A DNA stretch of 64,000 nt from Candidatus Nitrosocosmicus oleophilus (GTDB taxonomy: Archaea; Thermoproteota; Nitrososphaeria; Nitrososphaerales; Nitrososphaeraceae), in NCBI RefSeq assembly GCF_000802205.1, contig NZ_CP012850.1:3002587-3066586 (forward strand). Direction: 5' to 3'. Position numbers and translations under genes: made by a program. This document shows, in pieces, positions 9,457 to 18,548 of the stretch (the first letter of the stretch is position 1; the number at the start of each line of letters is the position of its first letter). Under the pieces are notes generated by a model. The model ran no database searches, was not told the DNA's origin, and was given only the letters and a program-made list of their open reading frames with translations.

Positions 9457-11490
9457 ATGGCTATTTCTAGAGAGTCCATTTCTTGGGTTATTGGTGGGCC
9501 TCAAGGAAGCGGAGTAGATTCAGCGTCCCACATATTTCTAAAATCTATAGCGATGTCGGGTCTAAATGTATTCGGGAAGAGAGAATACCACTCAAACATA
9601 AAAGGAGAACATAGTTACTTTTCTGTCAGATTTTCAAATCAAATTGTAAGGTCTCATGTCGATGATATCGATATTCTTGTAACATTTGATGCTGAAACTA
9701 TAGTAAGACATTCTCCATTCTTAATGAAAGGTGGAATATTAATTTATGATCCGGATGTTGTAGGAAAGAAAATTGAAGATATACACACTTTGGACAAATC
9801 ATCCGAAAAGAGAATATCACATATCTTAAAGAGCAATAACAAAGAATTTAGTCTTGCAGGAATAATTGAGGAGCTCAAAGAGAGGAAAGTCATACTGGTA
9901 AAATTACCATATACTAAATTAATAAACAAGTTTTCTGAGGCTATTCAGGATCATTCCCTAAGTAAATTAGCAAGGATTACCAACGTAATGTCACTTGCAG
10001 CTTCACTAGCGGTTTTAGATTTTGATATTCCCCTTATGGAACAAGGGATACTAGATACCTTTGCTAACAAACCAAAGATAGCAGAACTCAATGTGAAAGC
10101 GGCAAATTTCACTTATTCGTATGTTAAGGAGAACTTTGGTGCGATCCCAGAAAAATTTTCATTTATATCAAAAATACAGAATGAAGCTAAAAGCAATTCC
10201 ATTATTGCACAAGGAAATCAAACTTCACCTCTAGGAAAGATGGTGGCCGGCTGTAGATTTCAAACATACTATCCTATCACGCCAGCTACCGATGACAGCG
10301 AATATCTAGAATCAAACCAGATTATAGATCAAAACGATAATGATATTGGATCAGTGGCAGTAATTCAAACGGAAGATGAGATAGCCGCTATAACTATGGC
10401 TATTGGAGCAGCTTTAACCGGTGTACGAGCCTGTACTACTACTTCAGGTCCAGGGTTTTCTTTGATGGCAGAAGCATTAGGATGGGCAGGAATAAATGAA
10501 GTCCCTTTGTTAGTTAGTTTGTATCAACGTGCAGGACCATCGACTGGACTACCCACAAGACAAGAGCAAGGAGATCTACTATTTGCAATTAATGCAGGAC
10601 ATGGTGAATTTCCTAGGATAGTCTATTCGTCTGGAGACATCGAAGAAAGCTTTTACGATACGATTAGAGTATTCAATTATGCAGATATTTTCCAGACGCC
10701 AGTTATTCATATGTTAGACAAGTATCTTTCTAATAGCATTATTACGTGCAGCCCATTTGAATATAAAAATCTGAAGATAGAAAGGGGAAAATTATTAGAG
10801 GGTAATTTGATAGAGATTAAACAACAAGGCTTTCCAGATCACTTTAAAAGGTTCGAATTGAACGATGATCCGATTACAATACGAGTACCGTTAGGCACAG
10901 AAAATGGTATATTCTGGAATACGGGCGATGAACATGATGAAATGGGTCATATAACTGAAGACCCAGAGACTAGGATCAGCATGATGGAAAAGAGATTATC
11001 CAAATTAGAATTAATTCAGAATAAAATTCCTAAAGAAGAACAAATTGTGATCGAATTTGAAAATAATATAAGCAGTAAAGCAAAAAAATTAATCGTAATA
11101 GTTAGTTGGGGATCTACGAAAGGAGCAATTTTAGATTCATTAGAAAAAATAACAGAATCAGATGACAAAACTCAATTCTTGTACCTTCAAATCAAATTAT
11201 TAAATCCTTTTCCAGGAAAACTTTTGGAAGACATTGTAAATAATAAAATGAAAAAATTGAATACTGGTGATAACAAGATCTCCAACATTGAAACAATAAT
11301 AACAATTATTGAGATGAACTATTTGTCGCAATTGGACGTTCTAATAAAACAAAATACAACCTTGCAATCAGATCACAACATACTAAAATATAATGGTAGG
11401 CCAATGTCTCATACCGAAATATACAATTCTTTATTAAACATAATAGATAACCAATCAGATCGGAGAGTGGTATTAACAGATGGAGTATAA
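9457..11490 (+). CDS. korA: 2-oxoacid:ferredoxin oxidoreductase, fused gamma-alpha subunit
   Basis: Catalyses CoA- and ferredoxin-dependent oxidative decarboxylation of 2-oxoacids or the reverse carboxylation. The 677-aa chain starts with the gamma domain (GGPQGSGVDSASHIFLKS, then KGEHSYFSVRFS, to about residue 190), followed by the alpha domain (YPITPATDDSEYLE, EDEIAAITMAIGAALTGVRA, TTSGPGFSLMAEALGWA) with the YPITP motif of this superfamily. It overlaps korB by 11 bases, so the subunits are translationally coupled. A fused gamma-alpha with separate beta and no delta subunit is usual in archaea. Substrate (2-oxoglutarate or pyruvate) cannot be fixed from sequence. Confidence 0.95.
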   Translation: MAISRESISWVIGGPQGSGVDSASHIFLKSIAMSGLNVFGKREYHSNIKGEHSYFSVRFSNQIVRSHVDDIDILVTFDAETIVRHSPFLMKGGILIYDPDVVGKKIEDIHTLDKSSEKRISHILKSNNKEFSLAGIIEELKERKVILVKLPYTKLINKFSEAIQDHSLSKLARITNVMSLAASLAVLDFDIPLMEQGILDTFANKPKIAELNVKAANFTYSYVKENFGAIPEKFSFISKIQNEAKSNSIIAQGNQTSPLGKMVAGCRFQTYYPITPATDDSEYLESNQIIDQNDNDIGSVAVIQTEDEIAAITMAIGAALTGVRACTTTSGPGFSLMAEALGWAGINEVPLLVSLYQRAGPSTGLPTRQEQGDLLFAINAGHGEFPRIVYSSGDIEESFYDTIRVFNYADIFQTPVIHMLDKYLSNSIITCSPFEYKNLKIERGKLLEGNLIEIKQQGFPDHFKRFELNDDPITIRVPLGTENGIFWNTGDEHDEMGHITEDPETRISMMEKRLSKLELIQNKIPKEEQIVIEFENNISSKAKKLIVIVSWGSTKGAILDSLEKITESDDKTQFLYLQIKLLNPFPGKLLEDIVNNKMKKLNTGDNKISNIETIITIIEMNYLSQLDVLIKQNTTLQSDHNILKYNGRPMSHTEIYNSLLNIIDNQSDRRVVLTDGV

Positions 11491-12445
11491 ATTAGCCGAT
11501 TTTAAGACACCAGTTCATAATGACTGGTGTGCAGGTTGTGGAGACTTTGGTATACTTAATGCAATACAAATGTCTCTTTATGAATTAGAAATACTTCCGC
11601 ATCAAGCTGCAATTTTTTCTGGAATTGGATGTTCGGGAAAAACCCCTCATTTCATTAATACATTTGGAATACACACACTACATGGCAGAGTCTTGCCTTT
11701 CGCTCAAGGAGCCAAATTGGCCAATCCGAATTTGAAAATTCTGGCTGTTGGTGGCGATGGAGATGGATTGGGAATAGGCTCTGGACATTTTGTAAACTCA
11801 GGAAGAAGAAATATTGATCTCACATATATTATTTATAATAACGGGGTTTATGGATTAACCAAGGGACAAGCATCACCCACTCTAAAATTAGGGATGAAGA
11901 CAAAATCTCTGCCTCAGCCCAATGTAAATGATAGTATTAATCCCATAGCATTGGCTTGTATTAGTGGTTTCACCTATATAGCAAGAGGATACTCATATGA
12001 CATTAAACATCTAAAGGAGGTTATTAAGAAGGGAATTGAACATGAGGGTTTATCCTTTATTGACGTATTACAGCCTTGTCCTACTTACAATGACATAAAC
12101 ACAAAGGAATGGTATCAAAGTTTTACTCTAGATGAGAATAATCCTTCGATAAGAATTCCCAAGATATACAAGCTAGAAGAAGAAGGGTATAACGGGGTAG
12201 TGGATAATGATGAGGAGTCATCAAATAAGATAATCAAAGCTATAGAAAAATCAAAGGAATGGGAAAATAGAATTCCTGTTGGGGTATTTTATGAAAATAA
12301 GAATACGCCTACATATGAAGAAAGATTACAAGGCAGAATTGACAATTACAAGGAATATCCACCAGCACTGCAAAGAATAAAAGATAAAAACGGAAATCCA
12401 AATATCAACATAGACAGGTTGCTCGATGAGCTTAGAACAAAATAA
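11480..12445 (+). CDS. korB: 2-oxoacid:ferredoxin oxidoreductase, beta subunit
   Basis: Thiamine-diphosphate- and Fe4S4-binding subunit, 321 aa. Cys17 and Cys20 (WCAGCGDFGI), the Cys in FSGIGCSGKTPH and the Cys in LQPCPTYND are the cluster ligands. GGDGDGLGIGSGHF is the TPP-Mg motif, and the NNGVYGLTKGQASPT stretch closes the site. Its ATG lies inside the end of korA. Together the pair forms the whole enzyme, linking acetyl-CoA or succinyl-CoA to 2-oxoacids for biosynthesis. The gene is followed by a gap of more than 2 kb with no partner. Confidence 0.95.
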   Translation: MEYKLADFKTPVHNDWCAGCGDFGILNAIQMSLYELEILPHQAAIFSGIGCSGKTPHFINTFGIHTLHGRVLPFAQGAKLANPNLKILAVGGDGDGLGIGSGHFVNSGRRNIDLTYIIYNNGVYGLTKGQASPTLKLGMKTKSLPQPNVNDSINPIALACISGFTYIARGYSYDIKHLKEVIKKGIEHEGLSFIDVLQPCPTYNDINTKEWYQSFTLDENNPSIRIPKIYKLEEEGYNGVVDNDEESSNKIIKAIEKSKEWENRIPVGVFYENKNTPTYEERLQGRIDNYKEYPPALQRIKDKNGNPNINIDRLLDELRTK

Positions 12446-13150
12446 TCTGGTACTAAATTCTAGTCCTTCTTCAAATTTCACATTTTACTATTTTCGTACT
12501 AAAACTTTAATTCTTGTTAAAGCATCATTATGCTCTCGATGTAATAATCTGTATAAACAGATATTAATACAAGATAGAAAAAATTTTCACAATTATCAGT
12601 GGTTTGCCATAGTTAAACTCATCATAGTTTAGTTACACGAAGTCATTTGAGTTCATATATATAGTAATTTACACTACCAGATTATCCTCTGACCTGATAG
12701 CAAATAATATAATCCTAGATTGATGGTTTTAATTTCACTTCAAACCATATAGTGGCCTTGCAGTGTGAAATTCCTATACTTTTGCTCAATGTTAGCGTTT
12801 TTGAAAATATATGACTATATTATGTAAATTTCTGTTATTAGTGAGTGTTTTTTATAATTTTCTTCATTAATTCCTGAATCAGAATACTTAGTACAAACTA
12901 ACTAAAAATTCAATAGTTGCTTGCCCATTAGATTTCATATCGTAAATTCAAGGATACCGATATTATATAGAGATTCGTTATATCTACATGTATATATTGA
13001 ATAATTATGAATAGTTTGGTATGCTTTTTGTCATGTAATCAATAGAAAGGGCGATATCAAAACCCTAAACCTAATGTATAGATGAAGCCTCCAAAAGGAG
13101 GTTTATTTCGTGCATATAGATGCTTGGACTAATGTATGCTAGTCCAGGGA
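12446..13150. other. Non-coding stretch after korB with two hairpins
   Basis: AT-rich sequence with no credible gene. Near its right end lie two perfect hairpins: cctcc-aaaa-ggagg at 13088-13101 and a 7-bp stem with an 8-base loop at 13125-13146 (tggacta/tagtcca). On the minus strand they fall directly after the stop of the open fragment at 13151, so they could be its terminator; they could also belong to a small RNA. Confidence 0.4.
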
Positions 13151-13300
13151 TTAAATAGGTCTTTTGTATTTGGGTAGCAACAATGGTCCTAAATCCTGAG
13201 GTATCGAATCCCAAATGCGGTCTTCTTTCCAGTTAATGTAGAAATTTTGAATATGTATTGTCTTTTCTTTTGTCTTTTTTATGTCATTAAGCAGAGCACA
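13151..13300 (-). pseudogene. Start-less 49-codon open fragment
   Basis: The minus strand reads open from 13300 to a TAA at 13151. The peptide (including NFYINWKEDRIWDSIPQDLG and LLLPKYKRP) has the composition of real protein, yet there is no ATG, GTG or TTG between the upstream in-frame stop and the middle of the peptide. It is probably the remnant of a gene broken by decay, next to a decayed transposase on the same strand. I do not recognise the family. A chance open frame is possible. Confidence 0.3.
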
Positions 13301-13384
13301 TTAGATTTTCTGGGTAATCAACAGGGATTAATCATATCTTCTAACCATTATAATCCATCTGGTAACTAACAGGTATTCATTATC

Positions 13385-13815
13385 TGGTAGTTTACCAATC
13401 ATGAAACTATTTCTGAAACTCCATCATACTTTCTTAACTTATTCCTAAACACATCATTCATTATTCTGTACCTTTTTATTCTGCAGATGGCATGACATGT
13501 TCTACCACTATTCTTTTCGCAGAATGGTTCTTGTTGTACTCTTTTTCTGTTCTGCAGTTAGCTGGCAACCTTACTCCTCCTTGATAGGTAATGATGATTA
13601 TTGTTGAGGAAAGTATTTTTCCACTCCTAGAAAGCCAAGGTCAAACATAAAACCTGTCAAGATATAGGTATGTGTGAGGTATATGGACGATAATATGCCA
13701 AGACCATGATAATAGATAACCCTGTCTTTAACATCCAGTTTGAAACTTCGTCTACCAGCCAGCCCCAACGCTCTTTCTCTCTATCTCTCTTATTTTGAGA
13801 TAAGCGCTTTATCTC
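13385..13815 (-). pseudogene. Decayed IS5-type (DDE_Tnp_4-like) transposase
   Basis: Reading the minus strand in several frames gives ordered pieces of a transposase. The N-terminal part has KRALGLAGRRSFKLDVKDR, then IYLTHTYILTGFMFDL. The C-terminal part has GVEKYFPQQ, SSLPIKEE, EYNKNHSAKRIVVEHV, then CRIKRYRIMNDVFRNKLRKY and LVNYQIMN. Stop codons (for example TGA before LVNY) and at least two frameshifts break it. The middle of the protein, between FDL and GVEKYFP, is missing, so an internal deletion has occurred. VEH...RIKRY is the conserved C-terminal region of this family. It is unrelated in sequence to the intact ISH1-group element in this window. Confidence 0.75.
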
Positions 13816-13973
13816 GTGTTTTGGATAGGATATTTTGATAAATTACTTTATAAATATCATCAAATTGTTTGACTGAAAGACCGGTGAATGACTTGAAAAA
13901 TGTGCGTTTCCTGGATAATCTATAGTGAGATAACAAATGGAAAAAGACATCTTTACATAAGATGTACAGAAAT

Positions 13974-14002
13974 AAAGCTGTTTAGACTAATTACACAAAA
14001 GA
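13974..14002 (+). repeat. 29-bp direct repeat, copy 1
   Basis: The motif beginning aaagctgtttagactaat occurs here and again at 14329-14357 with one difference (a to g), 355 bp apart in the same orientation. Direct repeats of this size around a decayed segment suggest a past insertion or tandem duplication. No mobile-element ends are obvious. Confidence 0.7.
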
Positions 14003-14165
14003 GATTTTTACCTATTTATCTTTTATAACTTGATTCACATACTACAATAGTATATAGTCACGATCTGGTGGTGGTCGTTGGATTGAATTTTATTATCAAT
14101 AGTAGGAATTAATTTTGCATTTATGAGAAAAGTTAACCTGTGTCACTTGAGACACATTCATTTAC

Positions 14166-14321
14166 TTAATTTCCCTTAATATATCTATATACCATTCCAC
14201 TTAAATGTAAATCAAACGGTCACTCAACAAATTCAACCTTATTTGTATCACAAATATCGTTTAATTTCTCTTTTTGTATATCTTTTAAAAATAATTCAGA
14301 GAAATTGCAATATTCACACAT
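14166..14321 (-). pseudogene. Possible small decayed gene between the direct repeats
   Basis: The minus strand encodes MCEYCNFSELFLKDIQKEKL and on to FVE, where a TGA at 14220-14222 interrupts the frame. The same frame continues as PFDLHLSGMVYRYIKGN and ends at 14166. A CxxC near the start and a coherent continuation after the single stop suggest a small protein gene killed by one nonsense change. The family is not recognised. A 33-aa functional ORF is the alternative. Confidence 0.3.
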
Positions 14322-14328
14322 CTTTTCT

Positions 14329-14357
14329 AAAGCTGTTTGGACTAATTACACAAAAGA
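14329..14357 (+). repeat. 29-bp direct repeat, copy 2
   Basis: Second copy of the repeat at 13974-14002, identical at 28 of 29 positions. It overlaps the region just upstream of the decayed small ORF. Confidence 0.7.
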
Positions 14358-14599
14358 TCAATAGTACCAGTGGAATCCATTAATCAATCCAAAATGACTA
14401 GATTATCAATATTGTTTCAACAAATAAGAATACAAAGTCAAATCAGTGAGAGACTATACCTAACTTTCTATAACCTAATATAACTTGGTAGTAAAATCAT
14501 TTCCACAATTCGGCTTATAGAATATTTTTGAGAATTTTAATATTACGTATAGGTTCTTAATTTTTTATAAATTCTGATTTTTAAAATAAAAAAAGGGGT

Positions 14600-15250
14600 T
14601 TAGTCCCACTTACTCCATGCAGCCATCCATCTGTAAGTCCAAGTATTGAGTTTTGCACCCAAGGCCGCTATAGGTACACAAAGCACCGCTCCAGCTCCTG
14701 CTCCCAACGCGACAGGACTGTTATAGAACTTTCCTACCTGTGGTTCAATTGGAGTCATGTATGGTGGTAATGTGGGTCTAGGATATTTGAATGCCATTTC
14801 TAATGGGTCAGCAACCAGCAATAAGTTAATCATATTAAACAGTGGGAGTGACATTCCTACCAATACACCACCAATTAATATAGCCGCGTGTTTGTTTCTT
14901 CTTGTTGCCCAGTACGCCAAATCCAATAACATAGCAGACGGTATCCAAACAGGAACCACGACAAAATCGTACGGGTATCCCAATGCGAACCATGCTCCTT
15001 TGGCAACCCATGTATAAATCGTCATAATAGTTGCGTAATACGTAGCCGTGCCAGGGACACCGGTAAACAACATATAGTATATAGCTCCTACCACAAGCAT
15101 TGTGGATTGAGAAATCGAGAATACGACGAATGATGTCCATGCCCAGTCAGTATAGAAGATATAATCTCCTGCGTTGATTGTAAGCAACGTACTATTTACT
15201 GCAACAACAACTATGAACAAATAGTGAGTTGTACGTCTTAACCAGACCAT
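14600..15250 (-). CDS. amoA: Ammonia monooxygenase subunit A (archaeal)
   Basis: Membrane subunit of the ammonia-oxidising copper enzyme and the standard marker gene for these archaea. The 216-aa length and sequence (MVWLRRTTHYLFIVVVAVNS, TINAGDYIFYTDWAWTSF, FALGYPYDFVVVPVWIPSAM, YWATRRNKHAAILIGG) are those of archaeal AmoA, with about six membrane helices and the conserved short C-terminus WMAAWSKWD. An ATG start lies 150 bp after amoX on the same strand, so the pair may be co-transcribed from upstream of amoX. The 3' side opens on a 2.1-kb gap. Confidence 0.98.
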   Translation of the reverse strand: MVWLRRTTHYLFIVVVAVNSTLLTINAGDYIFYTDWAWTSFVVFSISQSTMLVVGAIYYMLFTGVPGTATYYATIMTIYTWVAKGAWFALGYPYDFVVVPVWIPSAMLLDLAYWATRRNKHAAILIGGVLVGMSLPLFNMINLLLVADPLEMAFKYPRPTLPPYMTPIEPQVGKFYNSPVALGAGAGAVLCVPIAALGAKLNTWTYRWMAAWSKWD

Positions 15251-15401
15251 TATTATGCTGTTCTTATAGGTAGTATATAAGATTTTGTGTATATTTTTTT
15301 AAAAATCTACAATTACTTGAATAAATAATTTAATTATGACTATTTCTAAACTATTAATAATATCTATAATTTTTGAACTTAAAAAGATAAAATGTAGGAT
15401 A

Positions 15402-15749
15402 TTACATCCTTACTGGTTTTTCACCAGCTATTTTCAGCATCCAGATCATTCCCAAAACTTCAATAACGGTCAAAACAGATAGAGCATATAGACCACTTGG
15501 TAACGGATATGCCCATGGATACACAGTAACACCAACATAGACACCACCAGCTGTAGCCACCCAACATAATATAAAGCCCAAAACTATAATACCTCTCATA
15601 TTTTCGACTCTACGGCCAATCATACGCTCGATTTCGTCTCTGCTTGCTCCTGATGAACCACTACTGCCACCACCACTATTACTACTACCACTATTACTAC
15701 TACCAGATCCAGTTTGTGCACTAGGTTTATACCCTTTTGGTAAAGTCAT
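15402..15749 (-). CDS. amoX: AmoX, ammonia monooxygenase-associated membrane protein
   Basis: A 115-aa protein found beside amoA in ammonia-oxidising archaea and proposed as an extra subunit of the complex. A low-complexity Ser/Gly-rich segment (about residues 11-36) follows the first ten residues. Then comes a charged helix (RDEIERMIGRRVENM) and two membrane helices (about 52-72 and 82-104), ending GEKPVRM. Its order (amoX then amoA on one strand) matches group I.1b organisms. The Ser/Gly linker is longer than I would expect for the core family, but this is not decisive. Confidence 0.88.
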   Translation of the reverse strand: MTLPKGYKPSAQTGSGSSNSGSSNSGGGSSGSSGASRDEIERMIGRRVENMRGIIVLGFILCWVATAGGVYVGVTVYPWAYPLPSGLYALSVLTVIEVLGMIWMLKIAGEKPVRM

Positions 15750-15961
15750 TATTTGTAATAAAGACGGTTCCTTTTTAAATTTTGCTATTGAGTTTGACGA
15801 TTTAAAACTAGCACGTTGTAATTATGATATCTGAATATTTTTGAATCAAAATCACAAATCCTTTTCAATGATTATACAACAAAAATCAAAATTTTTCTTA
15901 TCTGAAATGTAACCCATTTTGAAAAAATATACCTATATAGCGTTTTATTTAATAAAAAAAC

Positions 15962-16933
15962 ATGGCTATTTCATTAATACCCGCAAACAGGAAAATGAAG
16001 GGTCAAAAGGTCTCGACACAAGGAGACAACACCGTTGTAAAAGGGAGTATTTTGGTAAAGAGGGGCTTTGCCCACATGCAAAAACACGGAGTAATTATGG
16101 ATGTTACTAATGTTGAACAAGCTCAAATAGCAGAAGAAGCGGGAGCGGTAGCTGTGATGGTTTTGGACAAGTTACCTTATGATGTTAGAAAAGCAGGAGG
16201 GGTAGCAAGAACAGCTGGAGTAAAAACGATCGAAGAGATAATGAATGCCGTATCAATCCCTATCATGGCAAAATGTAGAATAGGTCATTACTCCGAAGCC
16301 AAAATGCTCGAAACTTGTGGAGTAGATATGATCGATGAGAGCGAAGTTTTAACTCCCGCTGACGAAGAAAATCACATTTGGAAGTGGGAGTTCACTACAC
16401 CTTTTGTAAATGGTGCAAAGAATTTGGGGGAGGCATTACGAAGAATAGAGGAAGGTGCTTCAATGATAAGAACTAAAGGTGAACCCGGAACCGGAAATGT
16501 TGCTGAAGCGGTTAATCATATTAGAAAATTGAATAAGGAAATAAGGTTATTAAAGGCAGCCTATTTGGATAACGATTATCAAGAAATAATAAAACTCGCT
16601 AGGGATTACAGGGTTTCCATGGAGGTAGCATCGGAAGTGGGCAGACTAGGTAGGCTTCCCATAGTAAACTTTGCAGCTGGTGGTATTACTACTCCAGCTG
16701 ATGCCTCTTTCCTGATGAAATTAGGTTGTGATGGTGTTTTCGTTGGTTCTGGTATATTCAAATCAGACGACCCATCTTCAAGGGCAAGAGCGGTTGTATT
16801 GGCCACTACATTTTATGATAATGAAAAGGAGGTTTTGGAGGCTCAAAAGATGGTAGATGAAAAAAAGTCACTTATTGGATTAGACACAAAAAATTTGGAT
16901 CTGCGAATGCAAGAGAGAGGACCTGCAGTTTGA
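15962..16933 (+). CDS. pdxS: Pyridoxal 5'-phosphate synthase, lyase subunit
   Basis: Makes pyridoxal 5'-phosphate from ribose 5-phosphate, glyceraldehyde 3-phosphate and ammonia delivered by PdxT. The (beta/alpha)8 protein is 323 aa. The two active-site lysines lie in [12 protein letters not shown] and [12 protein letters not shown], and the phosphate-binding loops are [13 protein letters not shown] and VFVGSGIF. A tatata box about 27 bp before the ATG suggests a leaderless transcript. It overlaps pdxT by four bases, so the two subunits are coupled. Confidence 0.97.
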   Translation: MAISLIPANRKMKGQKVSTQGDNTVVKGSILVKRGFAHMQKHGVIMDVTNVEQAQIAEEAGAVAVMVLDKLPYDVRKAGGVARTAGVKTIEEIMNAVSIPIMAKCRIGHYSEAKMLETCGVDMIDESEVLTPADEENHIWKWEFTTPFVNGAKNLGEALRRIEEGASMIRTKGEPGTGNVAEAVNHIRKLNKEIRLLKAAYLDNDYQEIIKLARDYRVSMEVASEVGRLGRLPIVNFAAGGITTPADASFLMKLGCDGVFVGSGIFKSDDPSSRARAVVLATTFYDNEKEVLEAQKMVDEKKSLIGLDTKNLDLRMQERGPAV

Positions 16934-17571
16934 ACTCCCTATTAAAAGTAGGTATTCTAAGCATTCAAGGCGATATTGAGGAAAATTCAAACGCAATTAA
17001 GGAATCATTTAAAGAACTAGAAATTGAAGGCACGGTAGTCTATATGAAAGATTTAAAAGATTTAGAAGAAATTGATGGACTAATTATTCCAGGAGGTGAA
17101 AGTACAGTAATAGGTATGCTCTTATTCCTAAAGGGGGTTCAACCAGATTTAATCAGAAAAAAGATCCAAGAGGGCCTACCAATATTAGGAACTTGTGCTG
17201 GACTCATAATGCTATCGAATAAGGCATATGATAAAACTATTGGCGAGACAAAACAAGCATTATTAAAAGTTCTGGACGTTACAATAGAACGTAACGCCTT
17301 CGGACGTCAGCATGAATCCTTTGAGTCTGAATTAGATATATCATATTTAGGAGAAAGAAAATTCAATGGAGTTTTTATAAGAGGTCCAGCCATAACTGAG
17401 ATCGGTAATGATGTAGAAATCATTGCAGAATATGATAAAAAGATCGTAGCCGTCAGGCAGAATAACATCTTGGGAACATCATTTCATCCTGAACTTGCCA
17501 ACGATAACAGGTTCCATACCAATTTAGTAAAGTTAATGGTAGATTACAATAAATCCAGAAAAGAAAAATGA
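16930..17571 (+). CDS. pdxT: Pyridoxal 5'-phosphate synthase, glutaminase subunit
   Basis: Class I glutamine amidotransferase that hydrolyses glutamine and channels ammonia to PdxS. The nucleophile is the Cys in GTCAGLIML; the His-Glu pair is in SFHPELAND; the oxyanion strand is [10 protein letters not shown]. It starts with TTG overlapping the pdxS stop (TTGA), typical for this operon. The 213-aa length is slightly above the family average, with a basic C-terminal tail. Confidence 0.96.
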   Translation: MNSLLKVGILSIQGDIEENSNAIKESFKELEIEGTVVYMKDLKDLEEIDGLIIPGGESTVIGMLLFLKGVQPDLIRKKIQEGLPILGTCAGLIMLSNKAYDKTIGETKQALLKVLDVTIERNAFGRQHESFESELDISYLGERKFNGVFIRGPAITEIGNDVEIIAEYDKKIVAVRQNNILGTSFHPELANDNRFHTNLVKLMVDYNKSRKEK

Positions 17572-17907
17572 CAAAACCGAACTCATGAGTAACAGGAACA
17601 AGACCCTGAAATAAGACCTGAAAAAATCATAAAGTTATGCGTTAGGTCATATGAACACGCATTACAACCTATATCGTTGATCTATTCTCGTCAGCTCACC
17701 TTTAATGATGCGTCAATGTATGCATCTCAAAGGTTTTGTTTCTAATACAATTATAACTTATTGTAAAGCTAAAAAATTTGTATTAACTTTTCATAGTCTT
17801 TGTAAATTAAGTGACAATTGTAAGCAAGGCATGTAACTTGACAAGTCCAGGCAAATTTAGAAGACAAGACCGAGCCTCAATTCTGGTAGTAAAGCCATAT
17901 AGAAAGG
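17572..17907. other. Gap between pdxT and tRNA-Leu
   Basis: 336 bp of AT-rich sequence. It contains the ends of pdxT and of the tRNA on opposite strands, and no open frame or structure that I can defend. Confidence 0.4.
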
Positions 17908-18024
17908 TGCGGGGGGTGGGATTTGAACCCACGGACCCCTAAGAGACGGGATCCCTTATATAGATCTTAAGTCCCGCGTCTCCAAAATATTATTATTTAT
18001 TTGGCCAGGCTCTACAACCCCCGC
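17908..18024 (-). tRNA. tRNA-Leu (anticodon UAA), probably two introns
   Basis: Acceptor strands GCGGGGG and CCCCCGC pair at the ends, with discriminator A at 17908. The T arm is GTGGGTTCAAATCCCAC. The anticodon stem-loop reads CGGGA-CTTAAG, interrupted by 13 bases (atctatataaggg, possibly shifted by a base) at the standard 37/38 site, then ATCCCG; the anticodon is TAA. The total of 117 bases minus 13 still exceeds a normal tRNA-Leu by about 17-19, and the excess lies in the D arm as an AT-rich hairpin (ccaaataaat...attttgg). The variable arm suits leucine. CCA is not encoded. Confidence 0.85.
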
Positions 18025-18233
18025 CCAACTAAGGTTAATTTTGAAACACTAATATATATATCATGAATTGTAAATCCTTTAATCAGTAGGCATATAGCCG
18101 AAATTTAATCCCGGAGTGATTGATTTGTCAAAATGTTTAATAAATCGTTCACTTTCCAAAATCAAATCAACATGAAATTAATCGGAGTATCCATTCTAAA
18201 ATTTAAATTTAAGAAAACTGAGGGGAAATACTA

Positions 18234-18341
18234 TTGAAAAATGATGAATTAACTAATTTTCAATATCAGAGCAAAAAACAAAATCCTTTTCCAGGTGGGT
18301 ATACATCTTTTAAATATCCATTAGTTATAGGTGGTTCCTAG
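18234..18341 (+). CDS. Possible 35-aa small protein
   Basis: A TTG-initiated frame encodes MKNDELTNFQYQSKKQNPFP then GGYTSFKYPLVIGGS. An atttaaattt box lies about 25 bp before the start, and gaggggaa could pair with 16S rRNA. It lies in an otherwise empty 520-bp gap. No family is recognised and the length makes a chance frame quite possible. Confidence 0.28.
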   Translation: MKNDELTNFQYQSKKQNPFPGGYTSFKYPLVIGGS

Positions 18342-18548
18342 AATAAAAAAAATATTTCCAGAAATCTAACTAAATCTTATAAATTGCGAACTTTGTTCGA
18401 TAATTTTCTTCTCAAAATACTCGTTAGATGAAGATGCGACATATAAACCAATTTTAAATCGAATAAGGGAAATTCTAAAAGAATAAGGATTATGGATCAA
18501 GATGAAGGAGATTGGATTTGAATCACAGTTGTTTAGTAAATTCAAAAA

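Noticed and set aside
9159-9479. 106-aa minus-strand ORF upstream of korA
   Set aside because: Antisense to the small zinc-finger gene and to the korA start; Cys-rich content is only the mirror of the real frame's codons.
12426-12632. 68-aa ORF overlapping the korB end
   Set aside because: Begins inside korB, has no promoter or ribosome-binding context and no recognisable residues.
13797-13815. Near-palindrome gagataagcgctttatctc as a terminator or operator
   Set aside because: It lies at the N-terminal edge of the transposase relic and no intact gene ends or starts there.
14835-15140. 101-aa minus-strand ORF inside amoA
   Set aside because: Shifted frame of the certain amoA gene; its peptide matches no family.
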